DNA of 64,000 nt from Klebsiella quasivariicola (lineage in GTDB: Bacteria; Pseudomonadota; Gammaproteobacteria; Enterobacterales; Enterobacteriaceae). Numbering within the stretch: position 1 is the stretch's first letter; each line of letters opens with the position of its first letter. The translations under genes were made by a program, and so were the position numbers. The notes beneath the pieces were generated by a model. That model had not been told where the DNA came from. It searched no databases and saw only the letters and a list, made by a program, of their open reading frames with translations. The stretch spans positions 4,712,001 through 4,776,000 of the forward strand of contig NZ_CP022823.1 in NCBI RefSeq assembly GCF_002269255.1. The letters run 5' to 3'. Below, in pieces: positions 9,456 through 17,326 of this stretch.

Positions 9456-9479
9456 AAAAGGGGAATCATTCCCCTTTTC
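9456..9479. terminator. Intrinsic terminator between yaaA and the convergent lipoprotein gene
   Basis: AAAAGGGGAAT pairs with ATTCCCCTTTT, and either strand yields a T-rich 3' side, so it can serve both yaaA and the lipoprotein gene that converges on it. Confidence 0.82.
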
Positions 9480-9508
9480 AATATAAATAAACAAGATGAT
9501 AAATTATT

Positions 9509-9883
9509 TTAACGAACCCAGTTTTCCACCACGCCTTTTTCATCGAAGAAAACCATCAGCGAGTTCGAATCTTTTTGACTGGACTTATCGACCGCATCGG
9601 CAGCTTGCGATGCCCCGGTCACCGGAATCATGGAGCCCGCGAGGCTGACCAGGTTGATCCCTTTATCTACTGAATAATACCAGCTCTCTTTACCCGAAGC
9701 AGTAACCGTCGTATGACCGGCATCGGGCGCACCAAAATACTGACGAACCTCCGCTTTAGTGGTTTTCCCGACAATGAGATGTTGTTTCAGATAGGCCGGG
9801 CTTAATTTATCTTCATTACCACCAATCGTTGTCCCGGAGCAGCCGATCAAAGCGAACAGAAGAATAAAAGATAAAATACGCAT
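9509..9883 (-). CDS. BamE-like (SmpA/OmlA fold) lipoprotein
   Basis: Predicted lipoprotein of 124 residues. A short hydrophobic signal ends in the lipobox LIGC (12-15), so the mature protein begins at C15 with Ser at +2, which suggests outer-membrane sorting. The segment LIVGKTTKAEVRQYFGAPD and the later ESWYYS and LMVFFDEKGVV follow the pattern of the SmpA/OmlA domain seen in BamE-type proteins. It stands where E. coli carries yaaX but does not resemble YaaX. It is probably transcribed alone. A role in envelope assembly is only a guess; I do not recognise a named gene. Confidence 0.8.
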   Translation of the reverse strand: MRILSFILLFALIGCSGTTIGGNEDKLSPAYLKQHLIVGKTTKAEVRQYFGAPDAGHTTVTASGKESWYYSVDKGINLVSLAGSMIPVTGASQAADAVDKSSQKDSNSLMVFFDEKGVVENWVR

Positions 9884-10143
9884 GTTTCCTCCTTGAAAAC
9901 CGTGTCAAATAAACGTGTGTAATTGCCATCTTTAAATTTATCGCGATGCAATAATTAAATAATCAGCATCAATACAATCAGGCAGAAATAATAAATTAAA
10001 ACAATAAATTTAGCTTTAATTATCACGTAGATGGTGAAAACGCCGGAAATAGTTTGCAACAAAAGTAAAGCGCTGACAATCGAATACTGCGGACAACTTT
10101 ACGGCAGGAAATAACCTGTTTCGACAGGGATGGTGAATATAAA
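9884..10143. other. AT-rich gap upstream of the lipoprotein gene
   Basis: About 260 bp, markedly AT-rich around 9940-10025, between the thr terminator and the lipoprotein start. It must hold the lipoprotein promoter. I see no open frame, RNA gene or clear operator in it. Confidence 0.5.
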
Positions 10144-10168
10144 AAACCGGGCAACGTTCGCCCGGTTT
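10144..10168 (-). terminator. thr operon terminator
   Basis: Hairpin ACCGGGC / GCCCGGT with a 7-base loop, followed on the reverse strand by a run of six T, 20 bp past the thrC stop. Confidence 0.88.
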
Positions 10169-10188
10169 GCTCAATCATATCGCCAGAC

Positions 10189-11469
10189 TTAGCCCATCAT
10201 CAGCTTGCGCAGCGCGGCGAAATCCGCCGACAGGTTGTGAGACAGCAGCGGCAGGTCGGCGCGGTCGGCCAGCTCTTTCGGCAGCGGCAGAGTCTCCTGC
10301 AGGATCTCCTCCACGCTCTCTTTGAATTTCGCCGGATGGGCGGTGCCGAGGAACAGGCCGTACTCTCCCGGCTGCAGCTGATCGCGCAGCGCGCGCCAGG
10401 CAATTGCCGCATGCGGTTCAGAGATGTAGCCAATGTCCTTCAGCTCGCGCATTGCCGCTTTGGTCGTCTCATCATCGACCGCGGCATGGCCCAGCTCGCT
10501 CAGGCGCCAGATTTTACGGCGGAACAGCTCTTCAACGCGCGGCCAGTTGTTCGGCTGGCTGACGTCCATGGCGTTGGACAGCGTCGCCTGAGTGGCTTTT
10601 GGCGCCCACTCGCCGCCCTGCAGATAGCGGGGAACGGTGTCGTTAGCATTGGTGGCAGCGATAAAGCGCTTGATCGGCAGACCCAGCGATTTCGCCAGCA
10701 GACCGGCGGTCAGATCGCCGAAGTTACCGCTTGGCACGGAAATCACCAGCTGATTGCGGGCTTCCTGCGGCAGTTGCGCCACCGCTTCGAAGTAGTAGCA
10801 GATCTGCGCCAGCAGGCGGCTGATGTTGATGGAGTTAGCCGAGTTAAGCCCCAGCGCGACCTTCAGTTCCTCATCGTCAAACGCCTGCTTCACCAGCGCC
10901 TGACAGGCATCAAAGTCGCCATCAATCGCCACGGTTTCAATGTTGCCGCCGAGGGTACAGAACAGCTTCTCCTGCAGTGGACTGATCTTGCCGCGCGGAT
11001 AGAGGATAACCACTTTGACGTTCGGCAGACCGTAGAAAGCATGCGCCACGGCCGCGCCGGTATCGCCAGAGGTCGCGGTAAGGATGGTGACCGGCTTATC
11101 GCCCGCGATGTGGGTCAACATCTGCGCCATAAAGCGGCCGCCGAAGTCCTTGAACGCCAGGGTCGGGCCATGGAACAGCTCCAGGCAGCCGACATCGTCC
11201 TGCACCTTGCTTACCGGCGCCGGAAAGGCAAACGCCGCGCGCACCCGCTGCTGCAGAACGTCCTGCGGGATCTCATCGCCGATAAAGGCCGATAAAATTT
11301 TGGCGCTGCGGGTGACAAAGTCCTGCGCCAGCATGTCGTCGATTTCAGTCAGGCTGAATTCCGGCAGATCGTGCGGAAAGAACAGACCCTGATGCTTGCC
11401 AAGTCCCTGGGTGACGGCCTGCGCAAAGCTGACCTGCTCGTTGTGATCTTTTAAGTTATACAGTTTCAT
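10189..11469 (-). CDS. thrC: Threonine synthase
   Basis: PLP enzyme that converts O-phosphohomoserine to threonine, the last step of the pathway. The protein has 426 residues, about the E. coli length of 428. The PLP-binding lysine is K107 in TLAFKDFGG, and SGDTGAAVAHAFYG follows near residues 134-147. It begins 3 bp after the thrB stop and ends 20 bp before the operon terminator, so it is the last gene of thrLABC, and it is regulated by the thrL attenuator. Confidence 0.98.
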   Translation of the reverse strand: MKLYNLKDHNEQVSFAQAVTQGLGKHQGLFFPHDLPEFSLTEIDDMLAQDFVTRSAKILSAFIGDEIPQDVLQQRVRAAFAFPAPVSKVQDDVGCLELFHGPTLAFKDFGGRFMAQMLTHIAGDKPVTILTATSGDTGAAVAHAFYGLPNVKVVILYPRGKISPLQEKLFCTLGGNIETVAIDGDFDACQALVKQAFDDEELKVALGLNSANSINISRLLAQICYYFEAVAQLPQEARNQLVISVPSGNFGDLTAGLLAKSLGLPIKRFIAATNANDTVPRYLQGGEWAPKATQATLSNAMDVSQPNNWPRVEELFRRKIWRLSELGHAAVDDETTKAAMRELKDIGYISEPHAAIAWRALRDQLQPGEYGLFLGTAHPAKFKESVEEILQETLPLPKELADRADLPLLSHNLSADFAALRKLMMG

Positions 11470-11472
11470 TGG

Positions 11473-12402
11473 TTATCCCACTACGCGTGCGCCCGCCGTG
11501 TCCAGCCGGCAAATATGAACAAAGCCTTCCTGATTCTGCAGATAGTGCGCGCCAAGCCAGTCGGCGACGCGCTGCGCGGTTTCCGGTTTATCGCACAACG
11601 CGAACAGCGTCGGGCCAGAGCCGGAGATACCGCAAGCCTGGGCACCTATCTCCATTGCCGCCTGACGCGCTTCGCTGAAACCCGGCAGCAGTTTGGTTCG
11701 GTACGGTTCGGCAATGACATCTTTCATCAATTTTGCCGCCAGCTGCGGCTGGCGGGTATAGCAGGCATGAATAAAGCCCGCGAGGTGGCGGCCATGGGCG
11801 ATACAATCCTGGCGGCGGTACTGCGCCGGCAGAATCGCCCGCGCCTCGGCGGTGGAGACTTTAATCCCCGGGTAAGCCAGCACCCACAACCACTCATCAA
11901 ACCCGGGCACTTGCTGGCTAATAATCCCGTTCTCTTCGATCATCAACTGCATACCGCCAAGATAGCACGGCGCTACGTTGTCGTAGTGAATGCTGCCGGA
12001 GATACGCCCTTCCATCTCTCCCATCAGCGCCAGCATGCGCGTCTCGTTGAGCGGCTTACCACAGAACTCGTTCATGGCCACCAGCGCAGCGACCACCGAG
12101 CAGGCGCTGGATCCCAGCCCGGAGCCGATCGGCATGTTTTTTTCCAGCGTCATCGCGACCGGTACCGTCTTACCAATTTCCCGGCAAAAACTTTCCCAGC
12201 ACTGGTAAACAATATTCTCCTGCGGCACGGTCGGCAGTTTGCTGGCGAAACGACCCAGATTCTGCAGGCTAAATTGCTCCGCCGCTTCGACGGTGACGTT
12301 ATCGCCCAACAGCGTGCCATCGACCGGCGTAACCGCCGCGCCCAACACATCAAACCCGACGCTCATATTGGCACTGGAAGCCGGGGCATATACTTTGACC
12401 AT
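11473..12402 (-). CDS. thrB: Homoserine kinase
   Basis: GHMP-fold kinase of 309 residues that phosphorylates homoserine for threonine synthesis. The ATP-binding glycine/serine loop PIGSGLGSSACS lies at 91-102. The start ATG lies one base past the thrA stop, with the ribosome site AGGAG inside the end of thrA, which suggests translational coupling. It is followed by thrC after 3 bp. Length and sequence match E. coli ThrB closely. Confidence 0.98.
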   Translation of the reverse strand: MVKVYAPASSANMSVGFDVLGAAVTPVDGTLLGDNVTVEAAEQFSLQNLGRFASKLPTVPQENIVYQCWESFCREIGKTVPVAMTLEKNMPIGSGLGSSACSVVAALVAMNEFCGKPLNETRMLALMGEMEGRISGSIHYDNVAPCYLGGMQLMIEENGIISQQVPGFDEWLWVLAYPGIKVSTAEARAILPAQYRRQDCIAHGRHLAGFIHACYTRQPQLAAKLMKDVIAEPYRTKLLPGFSEARQAAMEIGAQACGISGSGPTLFALCDKPETAQRVADWLGAHYLQNQEGFVHICRLDTAGARVVG

Positions 12403-12403
12403 C

Positions 12404-14866
12404 TTAAACTCCTAACTTCCAGGACAAGGTGCGCAGCAGGTCGGCGAATACGCCGGCCGCCGTGACGTCGTTCCCGGCACCATAGCCGCGCAGCACCAGC
12501 GGCAATGGCTGATAATAGTGGCTGTAAAAGGCCAGCGCGTTCTCACCATTTTTGACTTTGAACAACGGATCGTTGCCGTCAACCGCGGCAATTTTTACCC
12601 GGCAGGTCCCATCCTCTTCGATGTTACCGACGTAGCGCAAGACTTTACCTTCATCCCGCGCCTTAGCAACCCGCGAGGCGAACCCATCGTCCAGCGACGG
12701 CAGCCGGGCCATAAAGGCTTCGACATCGCCGCTGGCATCGAAGTCCGGCGGCAACACCGACTCAACGATAATATCCGACAGCTCCAGTTCACGCCCGGTC
12801 TCACGGGCCAGGATCAGCAGCTTACGCGCGACATCCACCCCGGATAAATCGTCACGCGGATCCGGCTCGGTATACCCCATCTCACGGGCCAGCGCCGTCG
12901 CCGCAGAGAAACTTACACCCTCGTCCAGCTTGCCGAAAATAAACGACATGGAACCCGAAAGGATCCCGGAAAAGTGGCGCAGCTCATCGCCAGCGTTAAG
13001 CAGGTTCTGCAGGTTCTCAATAACCGGCAGGCCCGCGCCAACGTTAGTGTCATAAAGGAACTTACGCCGCGAGCTGCTGGCCGCATGACGCAGCTGGTGG
13101 TAATAATCCAGCGAAGAGGTGTTGGCCTTTTTGTTCGGCGTCACCACATGGAAACCTTCGCGCAGGAAGTCGGCGTACTGATCGGCGACCGCCTGACTGG
13201 AGGTACAGTCGACGATCACCGGGTTCAGCAGATGGTACTCTTTCACCAGGCGGATCAAGCGGCCAAGATTAAACGGCTCTTTCGCCTCGGCCAGCGCTTC
13301 ACTCCAGTTCTCCAGATTCAGGCCATGCACACTGGTCAGCAGCGCCTGAGAATTGGCTACACCGCAGACCCGCAGATCGATATGTTTATTCTTCAGCCAG
13401 CCCTGCTGGCGTTTAATCTGCTCCAGCAGCGCGCCGCCGACGCCGCCGACGCCGATGACAAACACTTCGATCACCTGGTCGGTGTTGAACAGCATCTGGT
13501 GGGTCACGCGCACGCCGGTGGTGGCGTCATCATTGCTGACCACCACCGAAATAGAGCGCTCGGAAGAGCCCTGGGCAATCGCCACGATATTGATATTGGC
13601 GCGGGCCAGCGCGGCAAAAAATTTCGCCGAGATACCGCGCAGGGTACGCATTCCATCGCCTACCACGGAGATGATCGCCAGACGTTCCATAATGGCCAGC
13701 GGCTCCAGCAACCCCTCTTTCAGCTCTAGATAAAACTCATCTTCCATCGCCCGTTTAGCACGCGCGCAGTCGCTCTGCGGCACGCAGAAACTGATGCTGT
13801 ATTCGGAAGAGGATTGCGTGATCAACACCACTGAGATACCGGCGCGGGACATGGTCGCGAAGACGCGGGCCGCCATGCCGACCATACCCTTCATCCCCGG
13901 TCCGGAGACGTTGAACATCGCCATGTTGTTGAGATTTGAGATGCCTTTCACCGGCAGGTCATCTTCGTCGCGGCTGGCGCCGATAAGCGTTCCCGGGGCC
14001 TGCGGGTTGCCGGTATTTTTAATCAGGCATGGGATCTGAAACTGGGCGATAGGGGCGATAGTGCGCGGGTGCAGTACTTTCGCGCCAAAGTAAGAGAGCT
14101 CCATCGCCTCCTGATAAGACATCGATTTCAGCAGGCGCGCATCCGGTACCTGGCGCGGGTCACAGGTGTACACCCCGTCGACATCGGTCCAGATTTCACA
14201 GCAGTCGGCGCGCAGGCAGGCGGCCAGTACCGCAGCCGAATAGTCGGAGCCGTTGCGGCCCAGTACCACCAGCTCGCCCTTCTCATTGCCGGCGGTAAAT
14301 CCGGCCATCAGGATCATATGGTCTGCCGGGATCTGGCTGGCGGCAATCCGGCGGGTGGATTCGGCGATATCGACGGTGGATTCCAGATAGTGGCCCACCG
14401 CGAGCAGTTTTTCGACCGGGTTAATCACACTGACTTTATGACCACGGGCTTCCAGCAGGCCTGCCATGATGGCGATGGAGAGCTTTTCGCCACGGCAGAT
14501 CAGCGCGGCATTAACCCCATCCGGACACTGGCCCAGCAGGCTGATGCCGTGCAGAACATGCTTAATCTGAGCAAATTCCTGCTCAACGAAGGCTTTCAGT
14601 TGGGCAAGCGGGAAAGCGGGCTGGGCATCGGCAAGACCCTGAAGAAGTTCGGCAAAAATGCGTTCAGCGTCGGCAATATTCGGGAGGGCATCCTGGCCAC
14701 CGATAGTTTTTTCAATCATCGCCACCAGGTGGTTGGTGATCTTCGCCGGGGCAGATAGTACGGTCGCTACCTGCCCCTGCCTGGCATTACTCTCCAGAAT
14801 ATCGGCAACCCGCAGAAACCGTTCCGCATTTGCCACTGATGTACCGCCGAACTTCAACACTCGCAT
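12404..14866 (-). CDS. thrA: Bifunctional aspartokinase I / homoserine dehydrogenase I
   Basis: Catalyses the first and third steps from aspartate towards threonine and is feedback-inhibited by threonine in the family. The 820-residue protein has the aspartokinase motif KFGGTSVAN at 5-13, an ACT-domain regulatory middle at roughly 310-460, and a Rossmann motif VIGVGGVGGALL opening the homoserine dehydrogenase half near residue 465. The open frame extends 14 codons further, but MRVLKFGG is the family start and has a GGGGTAAG ribosome site, so I use ATG at 14866. It heads thrABC and follows the attenuator. Confidence 0.98.
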   Translation of the reverse strand: MRVLKFGGTSVANAERFLRVADILESNARQGQVATVLSAPAKITNHLVAMIEKTIGGQDALPNIADAERIFAELLQGLADAQPAFPLAQLKAFVEQEFAQIKHVLHGISLLGQCPDGVNAALICRGEKLSIAIMAGLLEARGHKVSVINPVEKLLAVGHYLESTVDIAESTRRIAASQIPADHMILMAGFTAGNEKGELVVLGRNGSDYSAAVLAACLRADCCEIWTDVDGVYTCDPRQVPDARLLKSMSYQEAMELSYFGAKVLHPRTIAPIAQFQIPCLIKNTGNPQAPGTLIGASRDEDDLPVKGISNLNNMAMFNVSGPGMKGMVGMAARVFATMSRAGISVVLITQSSSEYSISFCVPQSDCARAKRAMEDEFYLELKEGLLEPLAIMERLAIISVVGDGMRTLRGISAKFFAALARANINIVAIAQGSSERSISVVVSNDDATTGVRVTHQMLFNTDQVIEVFVIGVGGVGGALLEQIKRQQGWLKNKHIDLRVCGVANSQALLTSVHGLNLENWSEALAEAKEPFNLGRLIRLVKEYHLLNPVIVDCTSSQAVADQYADFLREGFHVVTPNKKANTSSLDYYHQLRHAASSSRRKFLYDTNVGAGLPVIENLQNLLNAGDELRHFSGILSGSMSFIFGKLDEGVSFSAATALAREMGYTEPDPRDDLSGVDVARKLLILARETGRELELSDIIVESVLPPDFDASGDVEAFMARLPSLDDGFASRVAKARDEGKVLRYVGNIEEDGTCRVKIAAVDGNDPLFKVKNGENALAFYSHYYQPLPLVLRGYGAGNDVTAAGVFADLLRTLSWKLGV

Positions 14867-14891
14867 GGTTCTTACCCCTTGATCTCTTGTC

Positions 14892-14923
14892 AAAAAAAAA
14901 GCCCGCACTGTTCAGGTGCGGGC
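14892..14923 (-). terminator. thr attenuator terminator
   Basis: On the reverse strand GCCCGCAC and GTGCGGGC form a hairpin followed by nine T, between thrL and thrA. The end of thrL (GGTGCGGGC) can pair with the first arm instead, giving the antiterminator alternative expected for ribosome-mediated attenuation. Confidence 0.92.
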
Positions 14924-14947
14924 TTTTTTCTGTGTTTCCTGTACGCG

Positions 14948-15016
14948 TCAGCCCGCACCGTTACCTGTGGTAATGGTGGTGGTGATAATGGTGGTAATCA
15001 TGCCGATGCGATTCAT
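14948..15016 (-). CDS. thrL: thr operon leader peptide
   Basis: Attenuation peptide of 22 residues, [22 protein letters not shown] by my translation split as [11 protein letters not shown] then [11 protein letters not shown]. It holds seven threonine and five isoleucine codons, so ribosome stalling reports Thr-tRNA and Ile-tRNA supply. It lies between the thr promoter and the attenuator hairpin. It is one residue longer than the E. coli peptide and keeps the same GNGAG ending. Confidence 0.95.
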
Positions 15017-15056
15017 GGATGTTGTGTACTCTGTATTTTTATCTGTCTGTGTGTCC

Positions 15057-15094
15057 TGCCTATATTGGTTAAAGTATCTGCCGTCTTAAGTCAA
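15057..15094 (-). promoter_or_regulatory. thr operon promoter region
   Basis: The reverse strand reads TTGACT at 15094-15089 and CCAATATAGGC further down, the same blocks found before thrL in E. coli. The leader from there to thrL (ACAGACAGATAAAAAT and ACAGAGTACACAACATCC) is also conserved in my memory of that locus. The exact -10 hexamer is not fixed by inspection. Confidence 0.68.
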
Positions 15095-15227
15095 TGAATT
15101 TCTCAATTACCCCCATTTCAGCCGGCTTACGTATTGCCCCGCTGCGGCAAGAAAAAACATCCAGATCGGCGGAATATCGCCTTAACAAACAGCACACAAA
15201 ACCATAATTAAAAATTATGACAGAACT

Positions 15228-15914
15228 TTATTCTGAGAGGTTTTTTTCAATATCATGCAGCAAACGATGCAACATTGCCGTGTCGCGCTGCTGCAGAAGT
15301 CCCATTCGTTGCGACAACCAATCGGCCAGTTTGGCATCATCCTCCACGCCCAAACGCGAAAGTAATGCCAGGGTACGAGTTCGTAACGCCTGCAGTTGAT
15401 GATGGTCTGCCGCATTGGCGGACGGTGCCGATTGTTGCATAAGTGATGCTAATTGATAACAGTAGACCATCACCGACTGGCCGAGATTCAGCGATGGATA
15501 ATCTGCCACCATCGGCACGCCGGTGAGTACATCAGCCAGCGCCAGCTCCTCGTTGGTCAATCCGGCGTCTTCACGGCCAAACACCAGTGCAGTATGGTTC
15601 ATCCACTGCGCCTTCTCTTGCAGCAGCGGCAACAGCTGCTGCGGCGTGGCGTAATAGTGAAAACGTGCGCGGCTGCGGGCGGTAGTGGCGACGGTAAAAT
15701 CGACGTCGTGCAGCGCCTCGGCAAGGGTAGGGTACGTGGTGATGCCATCGAGGATGTCGCCTGAGCCGTGCGCCACCCAGCGTGCCGCCGGCGCCAGATG
15801 GGCCTCACTGTCCACAATCCTTAGATCGCGAAATCCCATGGTTTTCATTGCCCTGGCAGCGGCGCCGACGTTCTCGGCCCGCGCGGGACCGACTAAAATG
15901 ATCGTTAAACGCAT
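15228..15914 (-). CDS. yjtD: SpoU-family RNA 2'-O-methyltransferase YjtD (LasT)
   Basis: SPOUT-class RNA methyltransferase of 228 residues. The three SpoU motifs are visible: RAENVGAAARAM (12-23) with the catalytic Asn15 position, ALVFGREDAGLTNEE (109-123), and PSLNLGQSVMVYCYQL (140-155), which form the trefoil-knot SAM site. It resembles TrmJ, which methylates position 32 of tRNAs, but TrmJ is a separate gene in enterobacteria and the target of YjtD is not known to me. The gene is alone between the thr promoter region and the arcA leader and is divergent from arcA. Confidence 0.9.
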   Translation of the reverse strand: MRLTIILVGPARAENVGAAARAMKTMGFRDLRIVDSEAHLAPAARWVAHGSGDILDGITTYPTLAEALHDVDFTVATTARSRARFHYYATPQQLLPLLQEKAQWMNHTALVFGREDAGLTNEELALADVLTGVPMVADYPSLNLGQSVMVYCYQLASLMQQSAPSANAADHHQLQALRTRTLALLSRLGVEDDAKLADWLSQRMGLLQQRDTAMLHRLLHDIEKNLSE

Positions 15915-16255
15915 TGCGGTTTCTTTCTCTCTCTCAGGCGTTATTGAGGCACTATGCTCCCCATTTTACGCGGTGAAAATTTACAAATTTGCAACAAAAA
16001 TCACTAAAATTGCGTTTTCTTATCCATAAAAAAATCTAAACTGTTCTCAAGAGGCCAGCACAAGGAGTATGTTAACAGAACCCATTTATCCATATGATGG
16101 GCAATGAAATTTCATCTTATGCATCGTTTCTCACGTTGGATTCAGTGTATTTATTAATTTATCCACGCAACTAGTTGAGCTGGGTAAGGATTGTGACTAT
16201 AAAGAGCATGACGATGCAATGATTTCACAAGACTGTTAACGTGCTACAATTGAAC

Positions 16256-16269
16256 TTGATATATGTCAA
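16256..16269 (+). promoter_or_regulatory. FNR-type site in the arcA upstream region
   Basis: TTGATATATGTCAA differs from the FNR consensus TTGATnnnnATCAA at one base. It lies about 280 bp upstream of arcA, and FNR activation of arcA is known in E. coli. Confidence 0.62.
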
Positions 16270-16310
16270 CGAAGCGTAGTTTTATTGGGTGTTCGGCCTC
16301 TCTTAGCCTG

Positions 16311-16451
16311 TTATGTTGCTGTTAAAATGGTTAGGATGTCAGCCGTTTTTGACACCGTCGGGTCCAGAGGGAAAGTACCCACGACCAAGCTAATGATGTT
16401 GTTGACGTTGATGGAAAGTGCATCAAGAACGCAATTACGTACTTTAGTCAT
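16311..16451 (-). CDS. yjjY: Small protein YjjY, antisense to the arcA leader
   Basis: A 46-residue frame on the reverse strand, beginning MTKVRNCVLDALSINV and ending ILTILTAT, almost identical in length and sequence to E. coli YjjY as I recall it. It lies wholly inside the long leader of arcA, on the opposite strand. Conservation at residue level with only a few changes between genera supports a real constraint, though part of that may come from the arcA leader RNA. A function is not known. No strong ribosome site is seen, so translation is less certain than the sequence match. Confidence 0.72.
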   Translation of the reverse strand: MTKVRNCVLDALSINVNNIISLVVGTFPLDPTVSKTADILTILTAT

Positions 16452-16546
16452 GTTACGCCGCGCATGTTAATTTGCGACATGCAGCAGGCAGGTCAGGGAC
16501 TTTGGTACTTCCTGTTTCGATTTAGTTGGCAATTTAGGTAGCAAAC

Positions 16547-17263
16547 ATGCAGACCCCGCACATTCTTATCGTTGAAGACGAGTTGGTAACACGCAACACG
16601 TTAAAAAGTATTTTCGAAGCAGAAGGTTACGATGTATTCGAAGCGACCGATGGCGCGGAAATGCATCAGATCCTCTCTGAAAATGATATCAACCTGGTGA
16701 TCATGGATATCAACCTGCCGGGTAAAAATGGTCTTCTGCTGGCTCGCGAACTGCGCGAGCAGGCTGACGTCGCGCTGATGTTCTTAACTGGCCGCGACAA
16801 CGAAGTGGATAAGATCCTTGGCCTCGAAATCGGCGCTGACGACTATATCACTAAACCGTTTAACCCGCGTGAACTGACTATCCGCGCACGTAACCTGCTC
16901 TCCCGTACCATGAACCTCGGTACCGTGAGCGAAGAGCGCCGTAGCGTGGAAAGCTACAAGTTCAATGGCTGGGAACTCGATATCAACAGCCGTTCCCTGG
17001 TGAGCCCGAACGGCGAGCAGTACAAGCTGCCGCGCAGTGAGTTCCGCGCAATGCTGCACTTCTGCGAAAATCCGGGCAAAATTCAGTCTCGTGCCGAGCT
17101 GCTGAAGAAAATGACCGGTCGCGAGCTGAAGCCGCATGACCGTACCGTTGACGTGACCATTCGTCGGATTCGTAAACACTTCGAATCCACTCCGGATACT
17201 CCGGAAATCATCGCCACCATCCACGGTGAAGGCTACCGTTTCTGTGGCGACCTGCAGGAATAA
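16547..17263 (+). CDS. arcA: Two-component response regulator ArcA
   Basis: OmpR-family DNA-binding regulator that, phosphorylated by ArcB, represses aerobic respiratory genes under low oxygen. Of 238 residues, the receiver domain fills about 1-120 with phospho-acceptor D54 in VIMDINLPG and the lysine of ITKPF. The winged-helix domain fills about 135-235 with the ending TIHGEGYRFCGDLQE. It is monocistronic, with a leader of several hundred bases holding an FNR-type site and yjjY in antisense. A strong terminator follows. Confidence 0.98.
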   Translation: MQTPHILIVEDELVTRNTLKSIFEAEGYDVFEATDGAEMHQILSENDINLVIMDINLPGKNGLLLARELREQADVALMFLTGRDNEVDKILGLEIGADDYITKPFNPRELTIRARNLLSRTMNLGTVSEERRSVESYKFNGWELDINSRSLVSPNGEQYKLPRSEFRAMLHFCENPGKIQSRAELLKKMTGRELKPHDRTVDVTIRRIRKHFESTPDTPEIIATIHGEGYRFCGDLQE

Positions 17264-17290
17264 TACGTTTTATTTCGCAGCCATGATGTA

Positions 17291-17320
17291 AAAACGGCGC
17301 CCTCAGGGCGCCGTTTTTTT
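17291..17320. terminator. Terminator between arcA and creD
   Basis: AACGGCGCCCT and AGGGCGCCGTT form a long stem with a tiny loop, flanked by A-rich and T-rich runs, so it can serve both arcA and the convergent creD. Confidence 0.9.
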
Positions 17321-17326
17321 ATACCG

